A stretch of DNA of 64,000 nt from Mesorhizobium tianshanense. Its GTDB lineage: Bacteria; Pseudomonadota; Alphaproteobacteria; Rhizobiales; Rhizobiaceae. Below are positions 34,549 to 44,073 of this stretch, in pieces. Numbering within the stretch: the stretch's first letter is position 1; each line of letters begins with the position of its first letter. The position numbers and the translations under genes are program-made. The notes under the pieces were generated by a model, which had not been told where the DNA came from, did no database searches, and saw nothing but the letters and a program-made list of their open reading frames with translations. The stretch spans positions 186,001-250,000 of the forward strand of contig NZ_VLKT01000001.1 in NCBI RefSeq assembly GCF_007830515.1. The letters run 5' to 3'.

Positions 34549-35534
34549 TTCAACATCTCGCGGAAGGGATCGGGATAGTCGCCGCCCGGGCGCGGGAAGT
34601 TCTTCAGCGAGGCTTCGGCATTGTCCTTGTTGATCAAGAGCACCGGCGCCGGCACGTTGGCGGGCAGTTCCTTGCCCATGGCCGCTGCCTTGCAGGCCTC
34701 CACGCCCATGGCGCCGACGACGTACGGATATTGGGCGACAGTGGCGGACAGTTCGCCGGCCGCGACCGATTTCAGCGCGTCGACGATGCCGTCGAGGCCG
34801 ATCACCTTGACGTCCTTGCCCGAGGTCTGCACGGCACGTTCGACGCCGAGCGCCATAATGTCGTTGGCGGCGAAGAAGCCGGCGAGATCGGGATGGGCGG
34901 CGAGGATGTCGGTGGCTGCGGTCAGGGCCTTTTCGCGGTCCCAGTCGGCGCTGACCATCACCACGACGTCGAGCTTGCCTTCGACGGCCTGCTTGAAGCC
35001 CTTGATGCGAGCGTTGCTGCCGACGTCGCCGACGATGCCAGCCACAAGCGCGACCTTGGAGCCGTTCGGAACCAGCTTCAACATTTCCTCGCCGGCCAGC
35101 GCACCGGCGGCGACATTGTCGGTGCCGATATAAGTCGAGATGTCGAAGCCCGCCGCCTTGGCCTGCTCGGCGTCGATCGTGCTGTCGATGTTGACGATCG
35201 GCTTGTTTTTCTGGGCGACGGGAACAAGCGCCTGGACGAGGTTGGAGACGCTGATCGGATTGACCAGGTAGCAATCGAAATCCTGCATGGCCATGGCGGT
35301 CAGGCGATCGGCCTGTCCGGTCGCGTCGCCCATATTGGCGGCCGCCTGGACAGTGACGCCGACACCGTCGGCCTTGGCCTGCTCTTCAATGCCCTTCTGC
35401 ATGTACTGGAAGAACGGATTGTCGAGGCCCTTGACGATGGCCGCGACCTTGGCCGCATCTTCGGCATGGGCCGGCATTGAAATCACGGTTGCAAACAGAC
35501 CTGCGCCAAGCGTCAGGCCATTGAACATGCGCAT
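34545..35534 (-). CDS. Periplasmic sugar-binding protein (type 1, RbsB/FrcB-like)
   Basis: The 329-residue protein has a signal peptide of about 24 residues (ending AHA-ED). The mature start is VAAIVKGLDNPFFQYMQKGIEEQAK, the standard opening of ribose/fructose-type binding proteins, and FFAANDIMALGVERA near residue 240 is also typical. It feeds the FrcC/FrcA-like permease and ATPase. It is preceded by a 50-codon ORF and a promoter block shared with the other sugar operon. The ligand is not predictable beyond a sugar or sugar alcohol. Confidence 0.88.
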   Translation of the reverse strand: MRMFNGLTLGAGLFATVISMPAHAEDAAKVAAIVKGLDNPFFQYMQKGIEEQAKADGVGVTVQAAANMGDATGQADRLTAMAMQDFDCYLVNPISVSNLVQALVPVAQKNKPIVNIDSTIDAEQAKAAGFDISTYIGTDNVAAGALAGEEMLKLVPNGSKVALVAGIVGDVGSNARIKGFKQAVEGKLDVVVMVSADWDREKALTAATDILAAHPDLAGFFAANDIMALGVERAVQTSGKDVKVIGLDGIVDALKSVAAGELSATVAQYPYVVGAMGVEACKAAAMGKELPANVPAPVLLINKDNAEASLKNFPRPGGDYPDPFREMLK

Positions 35535-35564
35535 GCTTCGTCCTCCTCCTAATTGTTGGTTGCG

Positions 35565-35717
35565 TTATCTGGCTCGTTTCTTGACGACCGGAATGCCTGG
35601 GCGGGGCGCGGCAATGGCTAGCCCGGCGCTTGCGACGGCAGGCTGCCGACAAATCGTCGGTCGCCATGCGGCGCGCAGATTGAGGGCCCGGGTCAGGCCA
35701 CTTTTCGTATCAGGCAT
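35565..35717 (-). CDS. Possible 50-residue leader peptide ORF
   Basis: ATG at 35717 lies 3 bp after the near-ideal ribosome-binding GGGAGGAG. It reads MPDTKSGLTRALNLRAAW and ends VVKKRAR before TAA, 30 bp ahead of the binding-protein start. It is basic (about ten Arg/Lys) with no obvious membrane segment. It begins 32 bp from the promoter block at 35749, about the spacing (39 bp) seen between the twin block at 45459 and its first gene. It could be a small protein or a translated leader. No homologue is recognised. Confidence 0.5.
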   Translation of the reverse strand: MPDTKSGLTRALNLRAAWRPTICRQPAVASAGLAIAAPRPGIPVVKKRAR

Positions 35718-35748
35718 TTCTCCTCCCAGAGTGCCGACCAATGCAGAT

Positions 35749-35797
35749 CAGCATTTCCGCATGTTTTATAAAAATTTGACACGCGTCAAGAATTAAA
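35749..35797 (-). promoter_or_regulatory. 49-bp promoter/operator block, copy 1
   Basis: 44 of 49 positions match the block at 45459-45507. Within it lies the dyad TTGACACGCGTCAA (35776-35789). On the minus strand a TTGACG -35-like hexamer reads toward the FrcBCA-like operon; the -10 is not clear. It is probably a shared promoter with a repressor site. Confidence 0.72.
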
Positions 35798-35908
35798 ATG
35801 GTGTGCAGCGGTTTTTGCTGTGCTGCAGTGCGGCAGAAGTCGGTAGGGACGACGAAAAATGCAGCGATGAAGGATGAGCGTTGGCGCTGTCCCGCCGACG
35901 TCGGAAAC

Positions 35909-36992
<1,084 letters not shown>

Positions 36993-37018
<26 letters not shown>

Positions 37019-38024
37019 CGGCACGCTTGCTCGCGCCATTGTCTTCGTCCTGCGCTATCGCCAGCGGCGCGCCGGGTTCGCCTTCCCACAGGATCAGGCT
37101 TGCCGCGCCGATAAGCCCGGCCCGATCGCCAAGCTCCGCCGGCACGATCGGCACGTCGCGATAGGCCGGCATCGCCCGCTGCTCGACAGTAGACCTGATC
37201 CTCGGCGCCAGGAGGTCGAAGCCGTTGGCGAGGCCGCCGCCCATGACGATCAGGTCCGGCGAATAGAGATGAAGCAGGTTGGTGAAGCCGATGCCGAGCC
37301 ACTTCGCCTCGGCGTCGACCAGTTCGAGAGCGCTGATATCACCGGCGCGCGCGGCCTCGATGACATGCCTGGCCGAGACATCGCCACCGCCGGAAAGGCG
37401 CCGGAGCAGCGAGCCGTCGCCCGGTGCGGTCAGCCGCGTGGCGCGGCGTCCGAGCGCGGTGCCGGAGGCGACGGCCTCGAAGCAGCCGACGGCGCCGCAG
37501 AAACAGCGGTCGCCCTCGCCGGTGATGGTCATGTGGCCGATCTCGGCCGCCAGCCCGCGCCGGCCATGATAAATATGGCCGTCGGCAACCACGCCGCCGC
37601 CAATGCCGGTCGATACGGTGACGAAGACCAGCGAGCCGCTGCCACGGCCGGCGCCGAAGCGCCATTCGCCGAGAGCGGCCGCATTGGCGTCGTTCTCCAG
37701 CCGCACCGGCAGGCTGAACTGCCGGCTGAGAATGTCGATCAACGGCACGTCGTGCCAGCCGGCCAGCGTCGGCGGCCCGATGACGATCCCCGCTTTGGGA
37801 TCGAGTGGTCCCGGCGCGCACATGCCAATGCCAGCGACCTTTGCCTGTGGATGCTCCGCCAGCAGGGTTCCAGCCAGGGCAATAATCTGGCCGATCACCG
37901 CTTCCGATCCCGCACCCGCCATCGTCGGCGCCGAAACGCGCGCGGCAACGGCGCCGCCGCGCTCGACCAGCGCGCCACGCAGCTCCGTGCCGCCGAGATC
38001 GAAGGCAAGCGCGAGTTTCGTCAT
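36993..38024 (-). CDS. ROK-family sugar kinase
   Basis: A 343-residue kinase with the phosphate-binding [12 protein letters not shown] at the N-terminus, the catalytic Asp in [11 protein letters not shown], the ROK signature region [13 protein letters not shown] and the zinc motif [10 protein letters not shown]. The start overlaps the upstream epimerase stop by 1 bp (TGATG). Pairing with a ribulose-phosphate-epimerase-like protein resembles the D-allose pair AlsK-AlsE, but glucose or N-acetylhexosamine kinase activity cannot be excluded. Confidence 0.87.
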
Positions 38025-38746
38025 CAGGCGGCGACCTTCAGCCCATGCAGCCAGGCCATGCGTTGCGCAAGGTCGGGGTCGCCGAAAGCCAGCGAGCCAA
38101 GTACCACCGTCTCTGCTCCGGCGGCGCGCAGGCGCGGCACCGTCTCGTGGCGGATGCCGCCATCGGCGGCCAGGATGATGTCGGCTTCGCGGCCTGCCTT
38201 TTTCATCAGCGCGCGTGCCTCGATCAGGCGGTCGCAAGCCTGGTCGGACAGGCTCTGGCCCTTGACGCCGATGGAGGTACCGAGCAGCGTCACGAAAGCC
38301 ACTTCAGGCAGGAAGGGGGTGACCGCCGCGACCGGCGTCTCCAGCCTGAGCACGACGCCGGCCTCGGCGCCAAGCGCATGCGCCAGCCGGACGGCACGCA
38401 GGCCGGCCTCGCCGTTTTCGGCATGGACGCTGACCAGGTCGGCGCCGGCCTCGATGAACTGCCGCGTCTGCTCCTCGACGATCTCGGCTTCGACCATCAG
38501 ATGGACATGGATCGGCCTTGCCGTCAGCTTGGCGATCCGCGCCACCAGATCGGGAAAGAACAGGAAGCCGGGAGTGAAGCGGGCATCGGCGACGTCGATG
38601 TGATAAAGGTCGACGTAAGCGTCGATGCGTTTCAGGTCGCGCTCCATATTGGCAAGGTCCGCCGACCACAGGGAAAACTCGCCGAGCAGCCGGTTGCGCG
38701 GCAGGGCGGCGATGGCGGCAGGACCGGACAGGGATTTGGTCGTCAT
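38024..38746 (-). CDS. Ribulose-phosphate 3-epimerase family protein (AlsE-like context)
   Basis: A 240-residue TIM barrel. The metal site is in YHIDVADARFTPG (His and Asp), the second His in HVHLMVEAE and the catalytic Asp in LAADGGI. These are the ligands of ribulose-5-P and allulose-6-P 3-epimerases, though DGxFVPN of the housekeeping enzyme is changed to DARFTPG. It sits directly before a ROK kinase and inside a sugar-uptake operon, favouring a peripheral ketohexose-phosphate epimerase over the Calvin or pentose-pathway enzyme. The start overlaps the upstream hydrolase stop by 4 bp. Confidence 0.82.
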   Translation of the reverse strand: MTTKSLSGPAAIAALPRNRLLGEFSLWSADLANMERDLKRIDAYVDLYHIDVADARFTPGFLFFPDLVARIAKLTARPIHVHLMVEAEIVEEQTRQFIEAGADLVSVHAENGEAGLRAVRLAHALGAEAGVVLRLETPVAAVTPFLPEVAFVTLLGTSIGVKGQSLSDQACDRLIEARALMKKAGREADIILAADGGIRHETVPRLRAAGAETVVLGSLAFGDPDLAQRMAWLHGLKVAA

Positions 38747-39576
38747 GAGGGAATAAGGCTCCGGAAATTGGCGTGGGCGTGTAGGAAATCGTTGATCTCG
38801 GCGTGGAACTCGGCGAAATGCCTGGCGCTATCGAGCGCCTTGGCAGGGATTTCGGCAAAGGTCGCGCCAGGAATAGTGGCGGCCAAATTGTGCGCGACTG
38901 ACAAGGGATGTACCGCATCCACGGCGTTGCCGACGACCAGTGCCGGAACGCCAAGGCCAACGATGTCGCTTTCCGAGACTCCTGGCCCGTCGGCGGAGAT
39001 GTCGGACAGGACCTGCGCGAACGACGCCGAATCCGGCCGGTCGAAAAAACCCAACAGCGAGGCGAGATTGTCAGGCGCCTCGCGCTTGAGGCGCGCAGCC
39101 GTCTGCGATTGCGCGAAGATCGTTCTTGCCTTGTCGGGGCCGTGACCGAGGATCAGGCTGGCGACCTCGGCATTAGGTTGCATGTTCGCGGGCGCCTTGT
39201 CGAAGGCCCAGGCTGGACGCACGAGCAGCAGGCCGGCCACGCGGTCCGGGTGGCGGCAGGCGAGGCGCAAGGCGATCGCAGCACCCATCGAAATGCCGCC
39301 GGCGACGAAACGGTCGAGGCCGGCTTGATCGGCGGCGGCCAGCACATCGTCGGCGAACATGCCCAGGGAAAACGGGCGGCGACCGCCGAGCTCGGAGGCA
39401 CCGTGCCCGCGGCATTCCAGGGTGAGGCGCCGAATGCCGGCGTCGACAGGGAAAGCCTGGGCAACCTGCGCCTCGCTGCCGCCCAATCCGTGCTGGAACA
39501 CGACCGCCAGCCCGTCGCCGGTGTCGGAAACGCGCAGCGTGGCGTCATCACGGAGCAAGGTGGTCGGACGTGCCAT
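38743..39576 (-). CDS. Alpha/beta hydrolase
   Basis: The protein has about 277 residues with the oxyanion-loop motif FQHGLGGSEAQ, the nucleophile in AGGISMGAAIAL (Ser near residue 95), an acidic residue in NAVDAVHPLS and His in SARHFAEFH. The ATG at 39576 shares a base with the upstream stop (TGATG); a GTG one codon earlier is also open. In this operon a lactonase or glycoside-ester hydrolase role is possible, since upstream oxidoreductases could yield lactones. This is inference. Confidence 0.8.
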   Translation of the reverse strand: MARPTTLLRDDATLRVSDTGDGLAVVFQHGLGGSEAQVAQAFPVDAGIRRLTLECRGHGASELGGRRPFSLGMFADDVLAAADQAGLDRFVAGGISMGAAIALRLACRHPDRVAGLLLVRPAWAFDKAPANMQPNAEVASLILGHGPDKARTIFAQSQTAARLKREAPDNLASLLGFFDRPDSASFAQVLSDISADGPGVSESDIVGLGVPALVVGNAVDAVHPLSVAHNLAATIPGATFAEIPAKALDSARHFAEFHAEINDFLHAHANFRSLIPS

Positions 39577-40394
39577 CACACTAGCCCTTTCAGGAAACGG
39601 GCAACCCTGGGCGCCTCTTCGGCCGAAAGTCCGTGCGTCACCAGCGACCCGTCAAAGCCTGACGCCTTGAGGCGGGTGACGAAATCCGGAAAGTCGACGA
39701 CGCCACTGCCAGCGATGGCAAAGCGGCCATCGGCGAAGCGGTCCTTGGCGTGCGCCATGGCGACATGGCCGGCCGTGCGTTCGACCGCGGCAGCCACGAT
39801 TGCGCGGGCTTGTGCCGCGTTGGCTTGCTCGAACAGGTTCGCCGGATCGAGAACGACGCGCAGCCGTTTCGAGCCCATCTCGGCGATGAGGCGCATCGCG
39901 TCCGCCGCCGAGGTGACGATGTTGGCCTGTTCGGGTTCGATGCCGAGATCGACGGCGTGACGCTCGGCGAGGCCAAGTGCTTTTTCCATCTCACCCCCCA
40001 TATCGGCCCATGCCTCAGGGTCGGCATTGTCGGGATGATATGCCCACTGGTCGTCAGCGTTGCGCGTTCCCGTGCACAGGGTGACGAGCGGAACGGACAG
40101 GGATGCCGCGGCCTCGATGACCACGCCAAGCCGGCGCAGGCCATCGTCGCGCACGGCCCTGTCGGGGTGGGCCATGTTGTAGGTGCCCGAGAGCGCCACC
40201 AGGGCGACGCCGAAAGCATTCGACGCAGCCGCGATGGCGTTGACGGCATCGTCGGGCACCGCATCCGGCATCGACGGCAGTCCGGCGCAGGCCAGATTGA
40301 ACTGGGTGACGGCAAATCCGGCGTCGCGCACGGCCGCCAGCACGCCGGCCGGCTCGCTGCCCGGGAAGGTCTTGGCGAACACCCCGACCTGCAT
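39576..40394 (-). CDS. Xylose-isomerase-like TIM-barrel sugar isomerase/epimerase (1)
   Basis: A 272-residue AP-endonuclease-2/xylose-isomerase-like barrel. Probable metal ligands are the Glu in LGIEPEQANIV, Asp in VVLDPANLFEQ, His in VAMAHAKD and the acidic residues around it. Such proteins act as keto-sugar or inosose isomerases, epimerases or dehydratases. It directly follows a Gfo/Idh/MocA oxidoreductase gene with no spacer (stop and ATG adjacent), the usual pairing for oxidation followed by isomerisation. Confidence 0.83.
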   Translation of the reverse strand: MQVGVFAKTFPGSEPAGVLAAVRDAGFAVTQFNLACAGLPSMPDAVPDDAVNAIAAASNAFGVALVALSGTYNMAHPDRAVRDDGLRRLGVVIEAAASLSVPLVTLCTGTRNADDQWAYHPDNADPEAWADMGGEMEKALGLAERHAVDLGIEPEQANIVTSAADAMRLIAEMGSKRLRVVLDPANLFEQANAAQARAIVAAAVERTAGHVAMAHAKDRFADGRFAIAGSGVVDFPDFVTRLKASGFDGSLVTHGLSAEEAPRVARFLKGLV

Positions 40395-41471
40395 TCAGAC
40401 CGCTCCCGTCACGCTGGCGATCTCGATGCGCTCGCCGATCTCGACCGAGCGGGCGATCGCCACCATGGCGCGGATCGAGGCGAGGCCGTCCTCGACGTTG
40501 GCGCCGCGCAGCGGCTTGCCGTCCAGGACGGTCTCGGCGAGGCCTTCGAGCTGGCGCCTGAAGAAATGGCCGTCAGCGCCAAGCGGCTTGCGCGACGTCG
40601 CGTCCTTCTCATGGAAAATGTCGACCTCGCTTGCGCGGAAGTACCAGGGGTTGAAGGTCTTGGCGATCACCGAGCCGTTCTGGCCATAGAGTTGAAAACC
40701 CTCGTGCCAGTCCATGCGGACGGCCACGGTGAGGTCGAGATGGCCAAGCGCGCCATTGGCGAATTCGGTCTCGACGAACCAGCAATAGGCGCCGAAGCGC
40801 TCATTGAGGCGCGCGCGTACAGCGGTGATCTCGCCGCACAGGAAGCGCGCCGTGTCGACGAGATGCGAGCCGTGCGCCAGCATGAAATATTGCCTGAGAT
40901 CGGCCTTCGGATTGCCGGCCGGTTTCCTCGCCAGCTTGCTGGTGACGGGCAGTGGCTGGACCGCGTCGGTGTTGGTGTAGCGGTGGGTGGAATCGCAATA
41001 CCAGGCCTTCAGCGCCAGGATCTCGCCCATCTCGTCGCGGACGAAATCGCGCGCCGCCTCCAGCGCCGGGTCGAAGCGCTTCATGTGGCCGACCTGCAGC
41101 ACCTTGCCGGAGCGCCTGACCGCATCAGCGAGTTTCTGGCCCTCTTCGACCGAGACGCCGATCGGTTTTTCGCACAGCACATGCTTGCCGGCTTCCAGCG
41201 CCTTGATCGACATCGGCACGTGATAGGCGTCCGAAGTTGCGACGATCACTGCCTCCAGTTGCGGGTCGGCCAGCATCTCACCGTAGTCGCCATACATTTT
41301 CTCCGGCTCATAGGTAGCGCCCATACGGGCGAGCAGATCGGGCGCGGCATCGCAGATCGCATAGAGATCGGCATTGGCGGCCTTCACGCAGGATTCCAGA
41401 TGGGCGAACTGCGCGATCGGCCCGCAGCCGAGCACACCGACACGAAGGCGACGGTCTTGCTTCCGGATCAT
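40395..41471 (-). CDS. Gfo/Idh/MocA-family oxidoreductase in the ten-gene sugar operon
   Basis: The protein has 358 residues: Rossmann start LRVGVLGCGPIAQFAHLESC, the EKP motif in HVLCEKPIGVS near residue 97, and the substrate-domain Lys/His region MLAHGSHLVDTARFLCG. It is NAD(P)-dependent. It lies between two TIM-barrel isomerase genes, and all three follow the importer genes in the same transcript. The ATG at 41471 is chosen over an upstream frame extension because the Rossmann motif starts nine residues in. Confidence 0.87.
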   Translation of the reverse strand: MIRKQDRRLRVGVLGCGPIAQFAHLESCVKAANADLYAICDAAPDLLARMGATYEPEKMYGDYGEMLADPQLEAVIVATSDAYHVPMSIKALEAGKHVLCEKPIGVSVEEGQKLADAVRRSGKVLQVGHMKRFDPALEAARDFVRDEMGEILALKAWYCDSTHRYTNTDAVQPLPVTSKLARKPAGNPKADLRQYFMLAHGSHLVDTARFLCGEITAVRARLNERFGAYCWFVETEFANGALGHLDLTVAVRMDWHEGFQLYGQNGSVIAKTFNPWYFRASEVDIFHEKDATSRKPLGADGHFFRRQLEGLAETVLDGKPLRGANVEDGLASIRAMVAIARSVEIGERIEIASVTGAV

Positions 41472-41481
41472 GGTTTCTTCC

Positions 41482-42297
41482 TCACGCGCCGTAGCCGCGC
41501 ATCGTCTGGCGGTTGGTCTTGACCGCTGCGGCCGGATCGGCGGCGGCGGTCCCGGATTCCTCCTCCAGCACCAGCCAGCCGTTGAAATGCGGCGCGGCAC
41601 CGGCGATCTCGATCACCTTAGCCGTATCGCATACACCCTCGCCGAGCATCGCCCAGGTGCCGCCGGCATCGACGTCCTTCAGATGCACATAGCGGATGCG
41701 GTCCCGGTAGGTGGTGAGCGTGTCGGCCATGTCCTTGTGGCCGCGCAGGATGTGGCCGGTGTCCGGCACCCAGCCCACCAGCGACGAATCGAGCAGCCCG
41801 AAGATCCGGTCGTAGTCGGCGCGGTCGAAGAGCAGCGTGTTGTGGTGCGAGCTCGGATGCACCGCAACCTGGACGCCTGCCTTGCGGCCGAGTTCGCCGG
41901 CCTTGTTGTAGACCTCTGCGGCGACGGCGAACTTGTCGTCGCGGGGCCCGTCGGAGACGACCGTCGCTGACCCCATCGACACCAATGCGCCCGGAAATGC
42001 GGCCGCGAAATCGATCCAGCGCCGTGCGGCCTCAAGGTCGGTGCCGATCTGATCCTTCAGCGTGAAGCCGCTCTTCGAACCGAAGGCGAAGGAGACGAGC
42101 GTCAGCCCGGACGACTTCAGCGCGGCGGTGAATTCCAGCGGCCTGTCGGCATAGCGGCCGATCATCGTGTCGGTGATCTCGATGCCGGCATAGCCGCCGT
42201 CGGCGATCGCCTTCAGGAGGTCGTCGGGACCGCCGGTAAAACGGTCTCCCAGCATTTCCCAGGTAAAGGTCTGGCAACCGACTTTCAGGTCTTTCAC
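41482..42297 (-). CDS. Xylose-isomerase-like TIM-barrel sugar isomerase/epimerase (2)
   Basis: A 271-residue barrel beginning KDLKVGCQTFTWEMLGDR, with EITDTMIGRYAD, AVHPSSHHNTLL, WVPDTGHILRG and RYVHLKDVDAGG supplying Glu/His/Asp metal ligands, then LEEESG. It is similar in fold to IolE and related keto-sugar processing enzymes. The start is GTG with AAAGGAC upstream, 10 bp after the permease stop. The reaction is unknown; it probably works in sequence with the neighbouring oxidoreductase. Confidence 0.83.
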   Translation of the reverse strand: MKDLKVGCQTFTWEMLGDRFTGGPDDLLKAIADGGYAGIEITDTMIGRYADRPLEFTAALKSSGLTLVSFAFGSKSGFTLKDQIGTDLEAARRWIDFAAAFPGALVSMGSATVVSDGPRDDKFAVAAEVYNKAGELGRKAGVQVAVHPSSHHNTLLFDRADYDRIFGLLDSSLVGWVPDTGHILRGHKDMADTLTTYRDRIRYVHLKDVDAGGTWAMLGEGVCDTAKVIEIAGAAPHFNGWLVLEEESGTAAADPAAAVKTNRQTMRGYGA

Positions 42298-42307
42298 GAT
42301 CGTCCTT

Positions 42308-43144
42308 TCATTCCTTGATACCGCCCTGGGTCAGCCCTTCGATGATGTGCCGCTGGAAGAACAGCACCAGCACGATCAAGGGGACGGTGACGACTGCCGA
42401 CGCCGCGGCGATGTCGCCCCAGGGCACGTAATATTGGTTGGTGAAATTGGCGATGCCGACTGGGATGGTCTGGCGATCGATGTTGGAGGTGAAGGCGAGG
42501 GCAAACAGGAATTCGTTCCAGGCGGTGATGAAGGCGAGCAGGCCTGTGGTGACCAGGCTCGGCAGCGACATCGGCAGGATGATGTGCCAGAGCAGGCCGG
42601 GCACGCTGACGCCGTCCATGCGCGCCGCCTCGTCGATCTCGCGCGGCAGCGTCTCGAAATAGCCGAACAGCACCCAGGTGACGAGCGGCAGGCCGAGCGC
42701 CAGATAGGTGATGATCAACGCGGTGTAGGTATCGAGCAGACCGAGATTGGTGGCGACCAGGTAGAGCGGCCCGACCAGCGCGATCTGCGGGAACATCGAC
42801 ACCGAAAGGATGACCATCAGTATGCCGAAGCGTCCCCTGATGTTGAGCCTGGACAGCGCGAAGGCGGCCAGCGAGCCGACGAAGAGGCACAGGAACGTCG
42901 TCGCCAGCGAGACCACCAGCGAGTTCCAGACATAGCGGTGCAGCTCCTTCTCGACGAAGGCGTTGTAGTAGTGCTCGAGCGTGAAGGGGTCGGGGATCAG
43001 CGACGGCGAGCCCGAGGTCAGCGCCTTGTCGAGCTGGAACGATGTCGAGAACTGCCAGATGAAGGGGCCGCCCGACCAGACCAGGATCAGCAGCGCGCCG
43101 AGATAGATGAAGACGGTCTGCAAGGGCGAGCGCGTGTCGTTCAT
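42308..43144 (-). CDS. MalG-type carbohydrate ABC permease
   Basis: The 278-residue protein has six hydrophobic segments and the EAA loop LPREIDEAARMDGVSVPGLLWHIILPMSLP. It begins MNDTRSPLQTVFIYLGALLILVWSGGP. The start codon overlaps the MalF stop (ATGA). Confidence 0.9.
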   Translation of the reverse strand: MNDTRSPLQTVFIYLGALLILVWSGGPFIWQFSTSFQLDKALTSGSPSLIPDPFTLEHYYNAFVEKELHRYVWNSLVVSLATTFLCLFVGSLAAFALSRLNIRGRFGILMVILSVSMFPQIALVGPLYLVATNLGLLDTYTALIITYLALGLPLVTWVLFGYFETLPREIDEAARMDGVSVPGLLWHIILPMSLPSLVTTGLLAFITAWNEFLFALAFTSNIDRQTIPVGIANFTNQYYVPWGDIAAASAVVTVPLIVLVLFFQRHIIEGLTQGGIKE

Positions 43145-44070
43145 TGTGCCCTCCTGATCTGCCGGATCAGATAGAGGCAGAAGGCCAACGCAATGATGCC
43201 TTCAGTGACGAACATGGCCGTCGAAACAGCCGAGCCATAACCGAATTGCAGGGTCGAGAACAGCACCTTGTAGGACAGCGTCGACAGCGTCTCGGTGGAA
43301 TCGGCCGGGCCGCCGCCGGTCAGCACATAGACGAGGTCGAAGACGCGGAACGCATCGAGCGCACGGAACAGGCCGGCGATCAGCAAGGTCGGCATCAGGA
43401 GCGGCAGGCGGATGTACCAGAAGGTGATCCAGCCCTTGGCGCCATCCATGCGCGCCGCCTCGATCAGCGAATTGGGCACCGTCTGCAGTCCCGTCAACAG
43501 CAGCAGCGCCATGAACGGCGTGGTCTTCCAGACGTCCGCGATGATGATGGTGGTCATCGCGGTGTCGGGAGAGCCGTACCAGTTGATGTTCTGGTCGATC
43601 AGCCCGGCGTGCAGCAGGATGTAATTGATGATGCCGTTCTGGCCGTCGAACAGCCAGCCGAACATTTTCGAGGTGACGACGGTCGGCATCGCCCAGGGAA
43701 CCAGCATGGCCGCGCGGACGAGCCCACGACCTTTAAAAGCCTCGCACAGGATGAGCGCCATGCAAAGGCCGATCACCGTCTCCAGCACCGTCGACGCAGC
43801 GGTGAACCACATTGTGTGCCACCAGGCGTTCCAGAACTGCGCGTCGCCCCAGAGCTGCACATAATTGGCGAAGCCCGAGAATTCGTTCTCCTGGGTGATC
43901 AGCGAGGTGTTGGTGAGCGAGAGATAGAGCCCGTTGACGATCGGGTAGAAGGAAACCGACGCCAGCGACACGAAGGCCGGCGTCAGCAGAAGCAAGGCCC
44001 AGAGCGCGCTGGGAAGCGCCTTGCCAAGCCGCGGCCGGCCAATGCCAGGAACAGTGGCCGCCGCGGACAT
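43141..44070 (-). CDS. MalF-type carbohydrate ABC permease
   Basis: The 309-residue protein has an EAA loop LIEAARMDGAKGWITFWYIRLPLLMP and the usual late motif DLVYVLTGGGPADSTETLS. Its ATG follows the binding-protein stop by 3 bp. Together with the MalG-type permease and the MalK-type ATPase at the end of the operon it forms a complete CUT1 importer. Confidence 0.9.
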   Translation of the reverse strand: MSAAATVPGIGRPRLGKALPSALWALLLLTPAFVSLASVSFYPIVNGLYLSLTNTSLITQENEFSGFANYVQLWGDAQFWNAWWHTMWFTAASTVLETVIGLCMALILCEAFKGRGLVRAAMLVPWAMPTVVTSKMFGWLFDGQNGIINYILLHAGLIDQNINWYGSPDTAMTTIIIADVWKTTPFMALLLLTGLQTVPNSLIEAARMDGAKGWITFWYIRLPLLMPTLLIAGLFRALDAFRVFDLVYVLTGGGPADSTETLSTLSYKVLFSTLQFGYGSAVSTAMFVTEGIIALAFCLYLIRQIRRAQ

Positions 44071-44073
44071 TGG

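Noticed and set aside
33547..35274. 575-codon version of the sugar permease frame
   Set aside because: The N-terminal 240 codons are a shadow of the binding-protein gene. The GTGA overlap at 34545-34548 sets the real start.
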